A stretch of DNA of 64,000 bases. Origin: an uncultured Flavobacteriaceae bacterium. GTDB taxonomy: Bacteria; Bacteroidota; Bacteroidia; Flavobacteriales; Flavobacteriaceae. Positions 8,342-15,355 of the stretch are shown here, in pieces. Where the stretch lies: contig CANMSN010000003.1 in NCBI GenBank assembly GCA_947500585.1, positions 124,001-188,000 on the forward strand. The letters are read 5' to 3'. Under the pieces are notes generated by a model. That model was not told the origin of the DNA and did no database searches. It saw only the letters and a list, made by a program, of their open reading frames with translations. Both the position numbers and the translations under genes were made by a program. Position 1 is the stretch's first letter, and every line of letters begins with the position of its first letter.

Positions 8342-8743
8342 CTACTGAGACCTTGCTTCAAAAATTTTCAAGTAAAGAAAAGTTCCCATTTTTCTGGCAC
8401 GACGTTTAGCGTTTTCTGCATAATCACCTTCAAAAAGTTCATCTATAGTTTGAAACCATAAATTTAACCATAAACCAAAATGCAATTCTGTAATGCTATT
8501 ATCATTTTCAGCATCCACTTTAACATGTGTTTCTAAAGGGTCTCCGTTATACTTATGCTCTAACTTACGAGTCATGAATAAACTTGATTCCCAAAACGTA
8601 GTTAATCGATCTAAATGTGCATCCCAATCTTTAATAGCTTCATTAAAAAATGGTCCTAAAACAGTATCTTTTCTAACTTTTTCATAGAATGAAGCTACTA
8701 GTAAAAAAACATCAGCTCTAGTTTCAATATCTTTTTTATTCAT
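8342..8743 (-). CDS. Group III truncated hemoglobin
   Basis: A 133-residue 2-over-2 globin. Visible are FYEKVRKDTVLGPFF (B/C helices with the B10-region Tyr), WDAHLDRLTTFWESSLF (E helix), and HFGLWLNLWFQTIDELF carrying the proximal F8 His. Group III globins bind O2/NO and are linked to oxygen or nitrosative chemistry at low oxygen. An ATG three codons upstream is in frame but sits inside the -7 box, so I start at 8743. That puts the start codon practically at the predicted transcript start. The gene is divergent from the DUF2520 gene. Confidence 0.9.
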   Translation of the reverse strand: MNKKDIETRADVFLLVASFYEKVRKDTVLGPFFNEAIKDWDAHLDRLTTFWESSLFMTRKLEHKYNGDPLETHVKVDAENDNSITELHFGLWLNLWFQTIDELFEGDYAENAKRRARKMGTFLYLKIFEARSQ

Positions 8744-8749
8744 AGTACA

Positions 8750-8757
8750 CAAAGATA
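8750..8757 (-). promoter_or_regulatory. -7 box of the truncated hemoglobin gene
   Basis: On the minus strand this reads TATCTTTG (TAnnTTTG), only six bases before the ATG at 8743. The predicted transcript would start at or within one or two bases of the start codon, i.e. a leaderless or nearly leaderless mRNA. Confidence 0.55.
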
Positions 8758-8803
8758 AGCTACAAGACTTTTATTTAAAGTAATACTTACTTATTTTAGC
8801 ATA

Positions 8804-9574
8804 ATGATTTCAGTAGTAATTTTAGGTGCTGGCAATGTTGCAACCCATTTATTTAAAGGCTTTAGCAAATCGGATAATGTTTCTGTAAATCAATGGTTTA
8901 ATAGAAATTTAAACACTATTGCTAAATATAAAAACAGTGTTGCTATAACCGATGACTTATCAAAGCTAAAAGATGCAGATATTTACATTTTAGCTGTTAG
9001 TGATGATGCAATTGCTGATCTATCTTCACAACTCCCTTTTAATGATAAATTAGTAGTACACACTTCAGGTAGTGTTAGCGTTTATGATATTGATAAAAAA
9101 CACAAACGTGGCGTTTTATACCCTTTACAAACCTTTAGTAAAGCTGCTGAAATGGATTTTACTGATGTGCCTATTTGTATTGAAACCATCGATAAAAAAA
9201 ACTACCCACTTTTAAAAAAATTAGCCGTTAGTATTGGAAGCCCAACAAAAAGAATTAATAGTGACCAAAGGCGTGTATTGCATTTGGCAGCGGTTTTTGT
9301 GAATAATTTTACGAATCAACTTTACCGAATCGGACATGAAATTACAGAAAGTGAAGGTGCCGAATTTGATTTACTAAAACCTCTCATTCTTGAAACAGCT
9401 AAAAAAGTTCAAGAATTTTCGCCTTTTATGGCACAAACTGGTCCTGCTAAACGCAACGATAAAAAAACAATCAAGAAACATTTAAAACAATTAGAAAACA
9501 ACAGTCATCATCAAGATATATACAAACTTTTGACGGCTTCAATTCAAAAAACTCATGGCAGAAAAAAGTTATAA
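8804..9574 (+). CDS. Rossmann-like / DUF2520 domain protein (putative NAD(P)-dependent oxidoreductase)
   Basis: 256 residues. The N-terminus is a dinucleotide-binding fold (VVILGAGNVATHLFKGF) followed by ADIYILAVSDDAI and VVHTSGSV, as in the F420/NADP oxidoreductase-like superfamily. The C-terminal part (RGVLYPLQTFS; LHLAAVFVNNFTNQLY; MAQTGPAKRNDKKTI) matches the DUF2520 helical domain, reminiscent of 6-phosphogluconate or ketopantoate reductase-type C-domains. The substrate is unknown. It overlaps the KdsC-like phosphatase gene by 20 bases, so they are translationally linked. This pairing is common in flavobacteria. Confidence 0.88.
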   Translation: MISVVILGAGNVATHLFKGFSKSDNVSVNQWFNRNLNTIAKYKNSVAITDDLSKLKDADIYILAVSDDAIADLSSQLPFNDKLVVHTSGSVSVYDIDKKHKRGVLYPLQTFSKAAEMDFTDVPICIETIDKKNYPLLKKLAVSIGSPTKRINSDQRRVLHLAAVFVNNFTNQLYRIGHEITESEGAEFDLLKPLILETAKKVQEFSPFMAQTGPAKRNDKKTIKKHLKQLENNSHHQDIYKLLTASIQKTHGRKKL

Positions 9575-10085
9575 AGAATACTTAGAACATATTACCACAT
9601 TCATTTTTGATGTAGATGGAGTTTTAACCGATGGCAGCGTTACTGTTTTAACTGATGGTGATATGTTGCGCAGAATGAACGTAAAAGATGGTTATGCACT
9701 TAAAACAGCTATTAACCAAGGTTTTAATTTTTGTATTATTTCTGGCGGAACAAATAAAGGTGTTCAATTGCGCCTAGAAGGATTAGGTATAAAAGATATT
9801 TATTTAGGTGCACACAATAAAATTGATCAGTTCAATGATTATCTATCTAAAAATAACATTAAAGCTGAACATGTACTTTACATGGGTGATGACATACCCG
9901 ATTATCCTGTAATGGAAGTTGTTGGTTTACCATGTTGCCCGCAAGATGCTGTTCAAGAAATTAAAAGTATATCAAAATATATTTCTCATAAAAAAGGCGG
10001 TGAAGGCGCTGTGCGCGATGTTATTGAACAAGTATTAAAAGTTCAAGGAAAGTGGATTGGTAATTTTAGTGCTAAAAATGATTAA
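9555..10085 (+). CDS. kdsC: KdsC-like HAD phosphatase (3-deoxy-D-manno-octulosonate 8-phosphate phosphatase)
   Basis: 176 residues, the usual size of the capless C0-type HAD phosphatase KdsC. Motif I is FIFDVDGVLTDGSV (Asp19, Asp21), motif II IISGGTN, and motif IV MGDDIPDYPVM. KdsC hydrolyses KDO 8-phosphate in the synthesis of KDO for lipopolysaccharide core; the same subfamily includes phosphatases for other nonulosonates. The match to motif order and length is strong, the exact sugar phosphate less so. It overlaps the preceding DUF2520 gene. Confidence 0.85.
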   Translation: MAEKSYKEYLEHITTFIFDVDGVLTDGSVTVLTDGDMLRRMNVKDGYALKTAINQGFNFCIISGGTNKGVQLRLEGLGIKDIYLGAHNKIDQFNDYLSKNNIKAEHVLYMGDDIPDYPVMEVVGLPCCPQDAVQEIKSISKYISHKKGGEGAVRDVIEQVLKVQGKWIGNFSAKND

Positions 10086-10132
10086 TACTTATTGGAGTTT
10101 TATTGCAAAATTTAGTTATTAAAAATTAGTAT

Positions 10133-10450
10133 ATGAAACGTAAAAGTAGGCGCATTAGCAATGGTTTTGGTTATATAGGCTTTGGTAACAAACAAAGTGC
10201 TTTCAATCAGAAAAATGAAAACCCATTTACATTAATAAAAGAACGTTTACATCAAGAATCGCACTACCACTTTAAACTAGATTTCAAGCATGAAAAGCTA
10301 TCAAAAGCTGATAAAATCATCATAAAAAATAAAATCAGAAAAGCTGAAAAGACAAGAAATCTAAAAACACTTTTTGTGTTTATTTTTATAGCATCAATTA
10401 TTGGTGTTTTTATAAAACTAAGTATTGATCTTTTCGTTTCTAGACTATAA
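10133..10450 (+). CDS. Conserved small membrane-anchored protein of unknown function
   Basis: 105 residues, strongly basic (KRKSRRISNGFGYIGFGNKQ at the start), with a Lys-rich middle (KADKIIIKNKIRKAEKTRN) and one C-terminal hydrophobic helix (about residues 80-100, LFVFIFIASIIGVFIKLSI). The topology suggests a cytoplasmic basic region anchored to the inner membrane at its C-terminus. I recognise no domain. It lies between kdsC and the UbiA gene, six bases before the latter, so it belongs to the operon. Confidence 0.7.
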   Translation: MKRKSRRISNGFGYIGFGNKQSAFNQKNENPFTLIKERLHQESHYHFKLDFKHEKLSKADKIIIKNKIRKAEKTRNLKTLFVFIFIASIIGVFIKLSIDLFVSRL

Positions 10451-10455
10451 ATTAA

Positions 10456-11361
10456 ATGACTCATTTTTTAAACCTCATCCGTTGGAAAAACCTATTAATG
10501 ATTGCAATTACGCAATTACTCATTAAATATGCGCTTTTAGAACCATTGGGAATTAAAACAAGTTTAGATGCTCTTAGTATTACGCTCTTAATCTTGGCAA
10601 CTATATGTATAGCTGCGGCTGGTAATATAATTAATGACATTTATGATGTTGAGACTGACAATATAAATAAACCAGAGAAACTTATTGTTGGTAAATCCAT
10701 TTCAGAGAAAACAGCTTTTAATTTATTTATAGCATTTAATGTAATAGGCGTTGGTATTGGTTTTTACGTTTCTAATCTTGTTGGTAAAAGTGCTTTCTTT
10801 TCATTATTTGTTATTATTTCTGGGTTACTTTATGTGTATGCCAGTTATTTAAAACGGACACTCTTAATTGGAAATATTGTTATTTCAATATTAGTGGCGT
10901 TAAGTATTTTAATAGTGGGTATTTTTGAATTACTTCCTGAAATTACTCCTGAAAATCGTCAATTTCAATTAACATTTTTCAAAACTATATTTGACTATGC
11001 TGTGTTTGCTTTTATGATTAATTTTTTACGAGAAATAGCTAAAGATTTAGAAGATATTGATGGCGATTATAAAGCTGGCATGAACACCTTACCAATAGCC
11101 ATTGGTAGAACACGAGCTACAAACGTTTTGTTTGGGTTATCGTTTATTCCTTTATTTTCTATTTCATATTATGTTATAAATTCCCTTTACAAAAACCCCA
11201 TTGCGGTTGGCTATTTTTTATTATGTATTGTTGGTCCGCTACTTTATATAACTATCAAATCTTTTAATGCAGAAACTAAAAAAACGTATCATCATATTAG
11301 CAGTATGTTAAAAATAGTCATGGTTTCTGGGATGTTATCATTACTAATTTATTTATTTTAG
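10456..11361 (+). CDS. UbiA-family prenyltransferase, geranylgeranylglycerol-phosphate geranylgeranyltransferase-like
   Basis: A 301-residue polytopic membrane protein of the UbiA superfamily. The first Asp-rich motif, NIINDIYDVETDNINKP (about residues 57-73), fits NDxxDxxxD. The second, FLREIAKDLEDIDGDYKAG (about 192-210), fits DxxDxxxD. Bacteroidetes homologues are annotated as geranylgeranylglycerol-phosphate geranylgeranyltransferases, but related members act in quinone or pigment synthesis, so the acceptor is not settled. Its position between kdsC and maf is conserved in related genera. Confidence 0.85.
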   Translation: MTHFLNLIRWKNLLMIAITQLLIKYALLEPLGIKTSLDALSITLLILATICIAAAGNIINDIYDVETDNINKPEKLIVGKSISEKTAFNLFIAFNVIGVGIGFYVSNLVGKSAFFSLFVIISGLLYVYASYLKRTLLIGNIVISILVALSILIVGIFELLPEITPENRQFQLTFFKTIFDYAVFAFMINFLREIAKDLEDIDGDYKAGMNTLPIAIGRTRATNVLFGLSFIPLFSISYYVINSLYKNPIAVGYFLLCIVGPLLYITIKSFNAETKKTYHHISSMLKIVMVSGMLSLLIYLF

Positions 11362-11454
11362 ACAGGGTATTTATATCTCGCAAAGACGTTAAGATGCAAT
11401 GAAATTAATTATGCTATATCGTAACTGCAACTGCGACTGAAAACTTAAAAAAAA
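11362..11454. repeat. Intergenic repeat fragments (AAAGACG and ACTG-rich)
   Basis: The gap between the UbiA and Maf genes contains CTCGCAAAGACGTTAAG, resembling flavobacterial TCGCAAAGACGCAAAG-type repeats, and then AACTGCAACTGCGACTGAAA, built from ACTG/CTGC units. Similar ACTG units occur at 8323-8350. These look like degenerate interspersed repeats, not promoter elements. Confidence 0.3.
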
Positions 11455-12048
11455 ATGCTAAACGAAAAACTAAAAAACCACCATATTATTCTTGCTTCGG
11501 GTTCACCAAGGCGGCAAGAATTTTTTAGGAATTTAAATTTAGATTTTGAAATTCGTTTAAAACCTGTAAAAGAAGAATACCCAAACAGGTTGACCCATTT
11601 TGAAATCAGTAATTATTTAGCACAATTAAAGGCATTACCGTTTAAAGAAGAATTAAACCCAAACGATATCCTTATTACTAGCGATACTATTGTTTGGCAC
11701 AACAACAAAGCTTTAGGTAAACCTCATGATGAAAACGAAGCTTTTAGTATTTTGAAATCGTTAAGTGATGAAACTCATGAAGTCATCACATCGGTCTGTT
11801 TTACAACACATACTTTTGAAAAAACTTTACATGCCATTACTAAAGTCGCCTTTAAAAGCTTAACAGACAAAGAAATTAAATATTACATAAAAACTGCCAA
11901 ACCTTTTGATAAAGCTGGTGCTTACGGTATACAAGATTGGATTGGACAAATTGGAGTTACCAAATTAGAAGGCTCTTATTTTAACGTTATGGGCTTACCT
12001 ATACACCTTGTTTACAAAACGTTAAATGATATTGCTGAGGCTGAATAA
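11455..12048 (+). CDS. maf: Maf family nucleotide pyrophosphatase
   Basis: 197 residues, normal for Maf. Motifs are LASGSPRRQEFF near the N-terminus, EEYP, SDTIVWHNNKALGKPHD (the Asp of the catalytic/metal site) and DKAGAYGIQDW. Maf proteins hydrolyse dTTP/UTP or modified nucleotides to monophosphates and were first linked to septum inhibition. It is followed by a lipoprotein gene at a 26-base gap, an arrangement typical of flavobacteria. Confidence 0.92.
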   Translation: MLNEKLKNHHIILASGSPRRQEFFRNLNLDFEIRLKPVKEEYPNRLTHFEISNYLAQLKALPFKEELNPNDILITSDTIVWHNNKALGKPHDENEAFSILKSLSDETHEVITSVCFTTHTFEKTLHAITKVAFKSLTDKEIKYYIKTAKPFDKAGAYGIQDWIGQIGVTKLEGSYFNVMGLPIHLVYKTLNDIAEAE

Positions 12049-12074
12049 GTTTGTAAATTTAAAATAAAAACATC

Positions 12075-12998
12075 ATGTTTAAAAGAATCATTAAAGCCGA
12101 AAGACTATTTTGGGCTATTACAGTATCGTTAATTCTAATAACCTCTTGTAAAAAAGAAACCGCTTCTAAAGATTTAGCTCATAATTTGGAAACAGAATTT
12201 AGTTCCACTGAAGTTGAAGATAGTAATCAAACATCAAAGGAGTTTAAAGACTATTGGTATGCTGGTAATGCTGAAATCAGTTCATATAAATTAGAACAAG
12301 AACGTTATGGTGAAATACGAGATGGACAAGCTGTTTTAATTTATGTTACCGAAGATTTTCTTCCAAATAAACAAGTAAAAGCAGATGGACGGAATTCTGA
12401 AAACATTTCTGTTTTAAAACTCAACGCTACTAAAAAATTCAATACTGGCATCTACCCGTATTCTATAATGCAAAGTACGTTTTACCCAGTTTCAAATAAT
12501 AAACACGCTATAAAAGTATCAAGTTCTATACAAGAATGGTGCGGACATGTTTATACGCAACTTAATAATAAGAACCTATTTGAAGTGATGTCGCACTCCT
12601 ATTTTGAAAGAGAAGCTGATGAAAAATTCAATTTAAAAAAAGCTATTTTAGAAAATGAATTATGGACACAACTACGCATCGATCCGAAGTCTTTACCAAC
12701 TGGCAATTTACAAATTATTCCTTCGTTTGAATATACTAGATTACGCCATAAACCCATAAAAGCTTATAAGGCTTCTGCCGCTTTAAAAAGTGATAGTTAC
12801 ACGATAAATTACCCAGAGTTAAATAGAACGCTTACTATAAACTTCAATCCTAAATTCCCTTATGATATTCTAAGTTGGGAAGAATCATTAGGGAATTTAA
12901 CTACAACAGCAAAAAAACTTAAAACCATAAAATCTGCTTATTGGAATAAGAATAGCAACAGCGATGAAATTTTAAGATATACGCTTCAATTAAATTAA
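12075..12998 (+). CDS. Conserved lipoprotein of unknown function downstream of maf
   Basis: 307 residues with a lipoprotein signal; the lipobox ITSC places the lipidated Cys at about residue 25. No catalytic motif is recognised. The mature part is hydrophilic and mixed alpha/beta, with EISSYKLEQERYGEIRDGQA and a WCGHVYTQ segment. Orthologues are sometimes labelled as septum formation inhibitor Maf because of the neighbouring gene, but no Maf motif is present, so that name would be wrong here. It is likely an outer- or inner-membrane periplasmic lipoprotein. Confidence 0.8.
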   Translation: MFKRIIKAERLFWAITVSLILITSCKKETASKDLAHNLETEFSSTEVEDSNQTSKEFKDYWYAGNAEISSYKLEQERYGEIRDGQAVLIYVTEDFLPNKQVKADGRNSENISVLKLNATKKFNTGIYPYSIMQSTFYPVSNNKHAIKVSSSIQEWCGHVYTQLNNKNLFEVMSHSYFEREADEKFNLKKAILENELWTQLRIDPKSLPTGNLQIIPSFEYTRLRHKPIKAYKASAALKSDSYTINYPELNRTLTINFNPKFPYDILSWEESLGNLTTTAKKLKTIKSAYWNKNSNSDEILRYTLQLN

Positions 12999-13019
12999 CT
13001 CAGAATTGAATTTGTGATG

Positions 13020-13027
13020 TATCTTTG
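13020..13027 (+). promoter_or_regulatory. -7 box of the mscS-like gene
   Basis: TATCTTTG fits TAnnTTTG and lies 21 bases before the ATG at 13049, in the 50-base gap after the lipoprotein gene. It suggests an independent transcription start for the mscS-corA pair. No clear -33 element was seen. Confidence 0.5.
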
Positions 13028-13048
13028 CTATTAATTAAACTTTAGTTT

Positions 13049-13585
13049 ATGTTAGTTGATTTTTTTGAAACCTATGAAATTGAGCTTATTAGTTCAGCGT
13101 TTGTACTATTAGCATTACTTTTAATTAGATATATTACAAATTTTACCATTACAAAAGTTGCAAGAAAAAATGGTATTAACGATGCCAGAATACGCCTTAT
13201 TAGAAGATATGTAACTGTCACCCTTTTTTTAATTACTATACTTATTGAAGCCTATGTTTTTGGGGCAAAATTTGAAGATCTTGCGGTTGTTTTCTCTTCA
13301 GTTTTTGCCGTTATAGGTATTGGTTTATTTGCCATTTGGTCTATTCTCAGTAACATAACTTCTGGTATTATCATGTTCTTTAGTTTTCCATATAAAGTAG
13401 GTGATAAAATTGAAATTCATGATAAGGATTTTCCTGTTAGAGCTATTATTGAAGATATAAGATCGTTTCAACTTCATTTAAGATTAGATAATGGAGATTT
13501 GGTAACATACCCCAATAATTTAATACTACAAAAAGCTGTTACCTTAGTTGAGAAAGATGCTATTGAAGAATCTAATATTGCTTAA
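13049..13585 (+). CDS. Small MscS-type mechanosensitive channel
   Basis: 178 residues, short for the family. There are two or three N-terminal membrane helices (FVLLALLLIRYITNF; VTVTLFLITILIEAYVFG), then the pore-lining helix (FAIWSILSNITSGIIMFFSF) and a truncated beta domain (YKVGDKIEIHDKDFPVRAII...GDLVTYPNNLI). The large C-terminal alpha/beta cage of E. coli MscS is missing. Compact MscS proteins like this are frequent in Bacteroidetes. It sits 23 bases before corA, so the two ion channels are probably one transcript. Confidence 0.88.
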   Translation: MLVDFFETYEIELISSAFVLLALLLIRYITNFTITKVARKNGINDARIRLIRRYVTVTLFLITILIEAYVFGAKFEDLAVVFSSVFAVIGIGLFAIWSILSNITSGIIMFFSFPYKVGDKIEIHDKDFPVRAIIEDIRSFQLHLRLDNGDLVTYPNNLILQKAVTLVEKDAIEESNIA

Positions 13586-13608
13586 ATTATCCATACATTT
13601 ATGAACCT

Positions 13609-14685
13609 ATGATGAAAGCTGTAAAAAATATTAGAACACCATTTTCCAAAAAAAAAGTAGGTCAAATTCCTGGAAGTGTTATTTACACTGGTAAAAAGCC
13701 GAATCAAAAGTTATTCATTGAAGCTTTTGATTATACCAAAGACAAATGCGAGGTTAAAGAGCTACTTAATGTTGAAGAATGTTTTACGTTTGAAAAAGGT
13801 TCTATTACATGGATAAACATTAACGGACTAAATCATGTAAATGCTATTGAAAAAATTGGTGACCATTATGAATTGCATCCTTTGGTTCTTGAAGATATTG
13901 TAAACATTTCTCAAAGACCAAAAATTGATGAGTATGAAGATTACCTCTTTGTAGTTTTAAAAATGTTGTATTATGATGATGACGAAAAAATAGTATCAGA
14001 GCAAGTTAGTTTTATTCTGGGCGAAGATTATGTGCTTTCCTTTCAAGAAGCTGAAGGTGATGTTTTTGATGAAGTTCGCGAACGTATTAAACAAGCAAAA
14101 GGAAGAGTTAGAAGTATGCCTTCTGACTACCTACTTTATGTTTTAATTGATGCCATTGTAGATCATTATTTTAGTATTATAGAAGTTTTAGGAAATAAAA
14201 TAGAAGATTTTGAAACAGAAATATTCTCTGGGAATGTTGCAGATGATGTCAGTCAAAATATTCAAAATTTAAAACGTGAAATACTGCGAGTACGGCGTGC
14301 CATTTTTCCGTTGCGCGAAGTTATAAATCGTATTGAAAAAAACGAAAGCAACCTAATCAACAAAAAAACAATCACTTATTACAGAGATATTTACGACCAT
14401 TTAATTCAAGTATCTGAAAATATTGATATCTACAGAGAAATGATTTGGAGTTTAATGGATATGTATATGACCACTATTAGCAACAAAATGAATGAAGTCA
14501 TGAAAGTACTAACCATAATGGCTTCTATTTTTATTCCGCTAACTTTTATTGCGGGTATTTACGGCATGAATTTCGAGTACATTCCAGAGCTAAGTTACAA
14601 GTATTCCTATTTTATTCTCTGGGGTGTTATGATTGTACTTTTTATTGGCATGCTTATTTATTTTAAACGTAAAAAATGGCTTTAA
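13609..14685 (+). CDS. corA: CorA-type magnesium/cobalt transporter
   Basis: 358 residues with a large cytoplasmic N-terminal domain, a long helix (about residues 190-290) and two C-terminal membrane helices. The signature YGMNF (in GIYGMNFEYIPELSY) ends the first membrane helix and forms the ion entry. The short basic tail KRKKWL follows the second helix. CorA is a homopentameric channel for Mg2+ influx. Two ATGs (13609 and 13612) are adjacent; either may be used. Confidence 0.95.
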   Translation: MMKAVKNIRTPFSKKKVGQIPGSVIYTGKKPNQKLFIEAFDYTKDKCEVKELLNVEECFTFEKGSITWININGLNHVNAIEKIGDHYELHPLVLEDIVNISQRPKIDEYEDYLFVVLKMLYYDDDEKIVSEQVSFILGEDYVLSFQEAEGDVFDEVRERIKQAKGRVRSMPSDYLLYVLIDAIVDHYFSIIEVLGNKIEDFETEIFSGNVADDVSQNIQNLKREILRVRRAIFPLREVINRIEKNESNLINKKTITYYRDIYDHLIQVSENIDIYREMIWSLMDMYMTTISNKMNEVMKVLTIMASIFIPLTFIAGIYGMNFEYIPELSYKYSYFILWGVMIVLFIGMLIYFKRKKWL

Positions 14686-14803
14686 AAATTACGTTATCTG
14701 TCATTCTGACATTCATCAAGTAAGCGACCTTTCCGTTTTGTTATTTGGTATATTTTTTGAATTTTATGAGCAAAAATTTGTTTAATTTAAATGATATCAA
14801 AAA

Positions 14804-15268
14804 ATGAAAACACTTAAAATTATTCCGATTTTATTTCTTATATTTTTTAACTGTTCAGGACAACAAAAACAGACAGAGAAAGAAGAAAACACCCTAAAAC
14901 CAGATGAAAATATAACTGTAAATAAGGAGTATGACGAATATGGTAATTTAAAACGCTACGATTCTATTTACTCATACAGCTACTCATCAAATGGTAAATT
15001 AAACGACAGTATTAAAATGCAATTTGAACGTCATTTTAATAGACATTCCTTCTTTAATGACTCCTTCTTTGATGATTTTTTTGAACAGGATTCTTTAACT
15101 GGACTTTTTAATCATGAAAACTTTTTCTTTGACGGTTTTATGAATCAAGATGAAGGCATGAAAAGTATGATGAAACGTATGGATTCTATCCAACAATTAT
15201 TTTTCAATGAGCGCCAAAGAAGCATCATTCCTGTTGAACCTGAAAAATCAAACAACAAGAGAATTTGA
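14804..15268 (+). CDS. Putative lipoprotein, Phe/Asp-rich, unknown function
   Basis: 154 residues. A short signal with FNCSG puts a lipidation Cys at residue 17. The mature region has no recognised domain; it is rich in Phe, Asp and Met (HSFFNDSFFDDFFEQD; FFFDGFMNQDEGMKSMMKRM). The spacing of aromatic-acidic units looks like a low-complexity, possibly heme- or metal-binding or chaperone-like surface, but this is only impression. It is followed by a strong terminator, so its transcript ends here. Confidence 0.7.
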   Translation: MKTLKIIPILFLIFFNCSGQQKQTEKEENTLKPDENITVNKEYDEYGNLKRYDSIYSYSYSSNGKLNDSIKMQFERHFNRHSFFNDSFFDDFFEQDSLTGLFNHENFFFDGFMNQDEGMKSMMKRMDSIQQLFFNERQRSIIPVEPEKSNNKRI

Positions 15269-15300
15269 GTCTGTATTCTTAAAGCGTTAAATAAAAATTA

Positions 15301-15327
15301 AAACCAGCCATAGTGCTGGTTTCTTTT
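15301..15327 (+). terminator. Rho-independent terminator after the lipoprotein gene
   Basis: Perfect 8-bp stem AAACCAGC/GCTGGTTT (15301-15308 with 15315-15322) around a six-base loop, followed by CTTTT. It separates the corA-lipoprotein side from the PIG-L transcript. Confidence 0.8.
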
Positions 15328-15355
15328 ATATATTTGGTTTGTAGCAAATCAAGCC

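Noticed and set aside
12075-12998. Calling this lipoprotein a septum formation inhibitor Maf
   Set aside because: It has no Maf motif; the real Maf-family gene is the one before it. The name would be a transferred mis-annotation.
14686-14803. GTCATTCTGACATTCATC near 14700 as a repeat element of the TGTCATTC family
   Set aside because: Only the first few bases agree and no matching right end is present; the similarity is too short.
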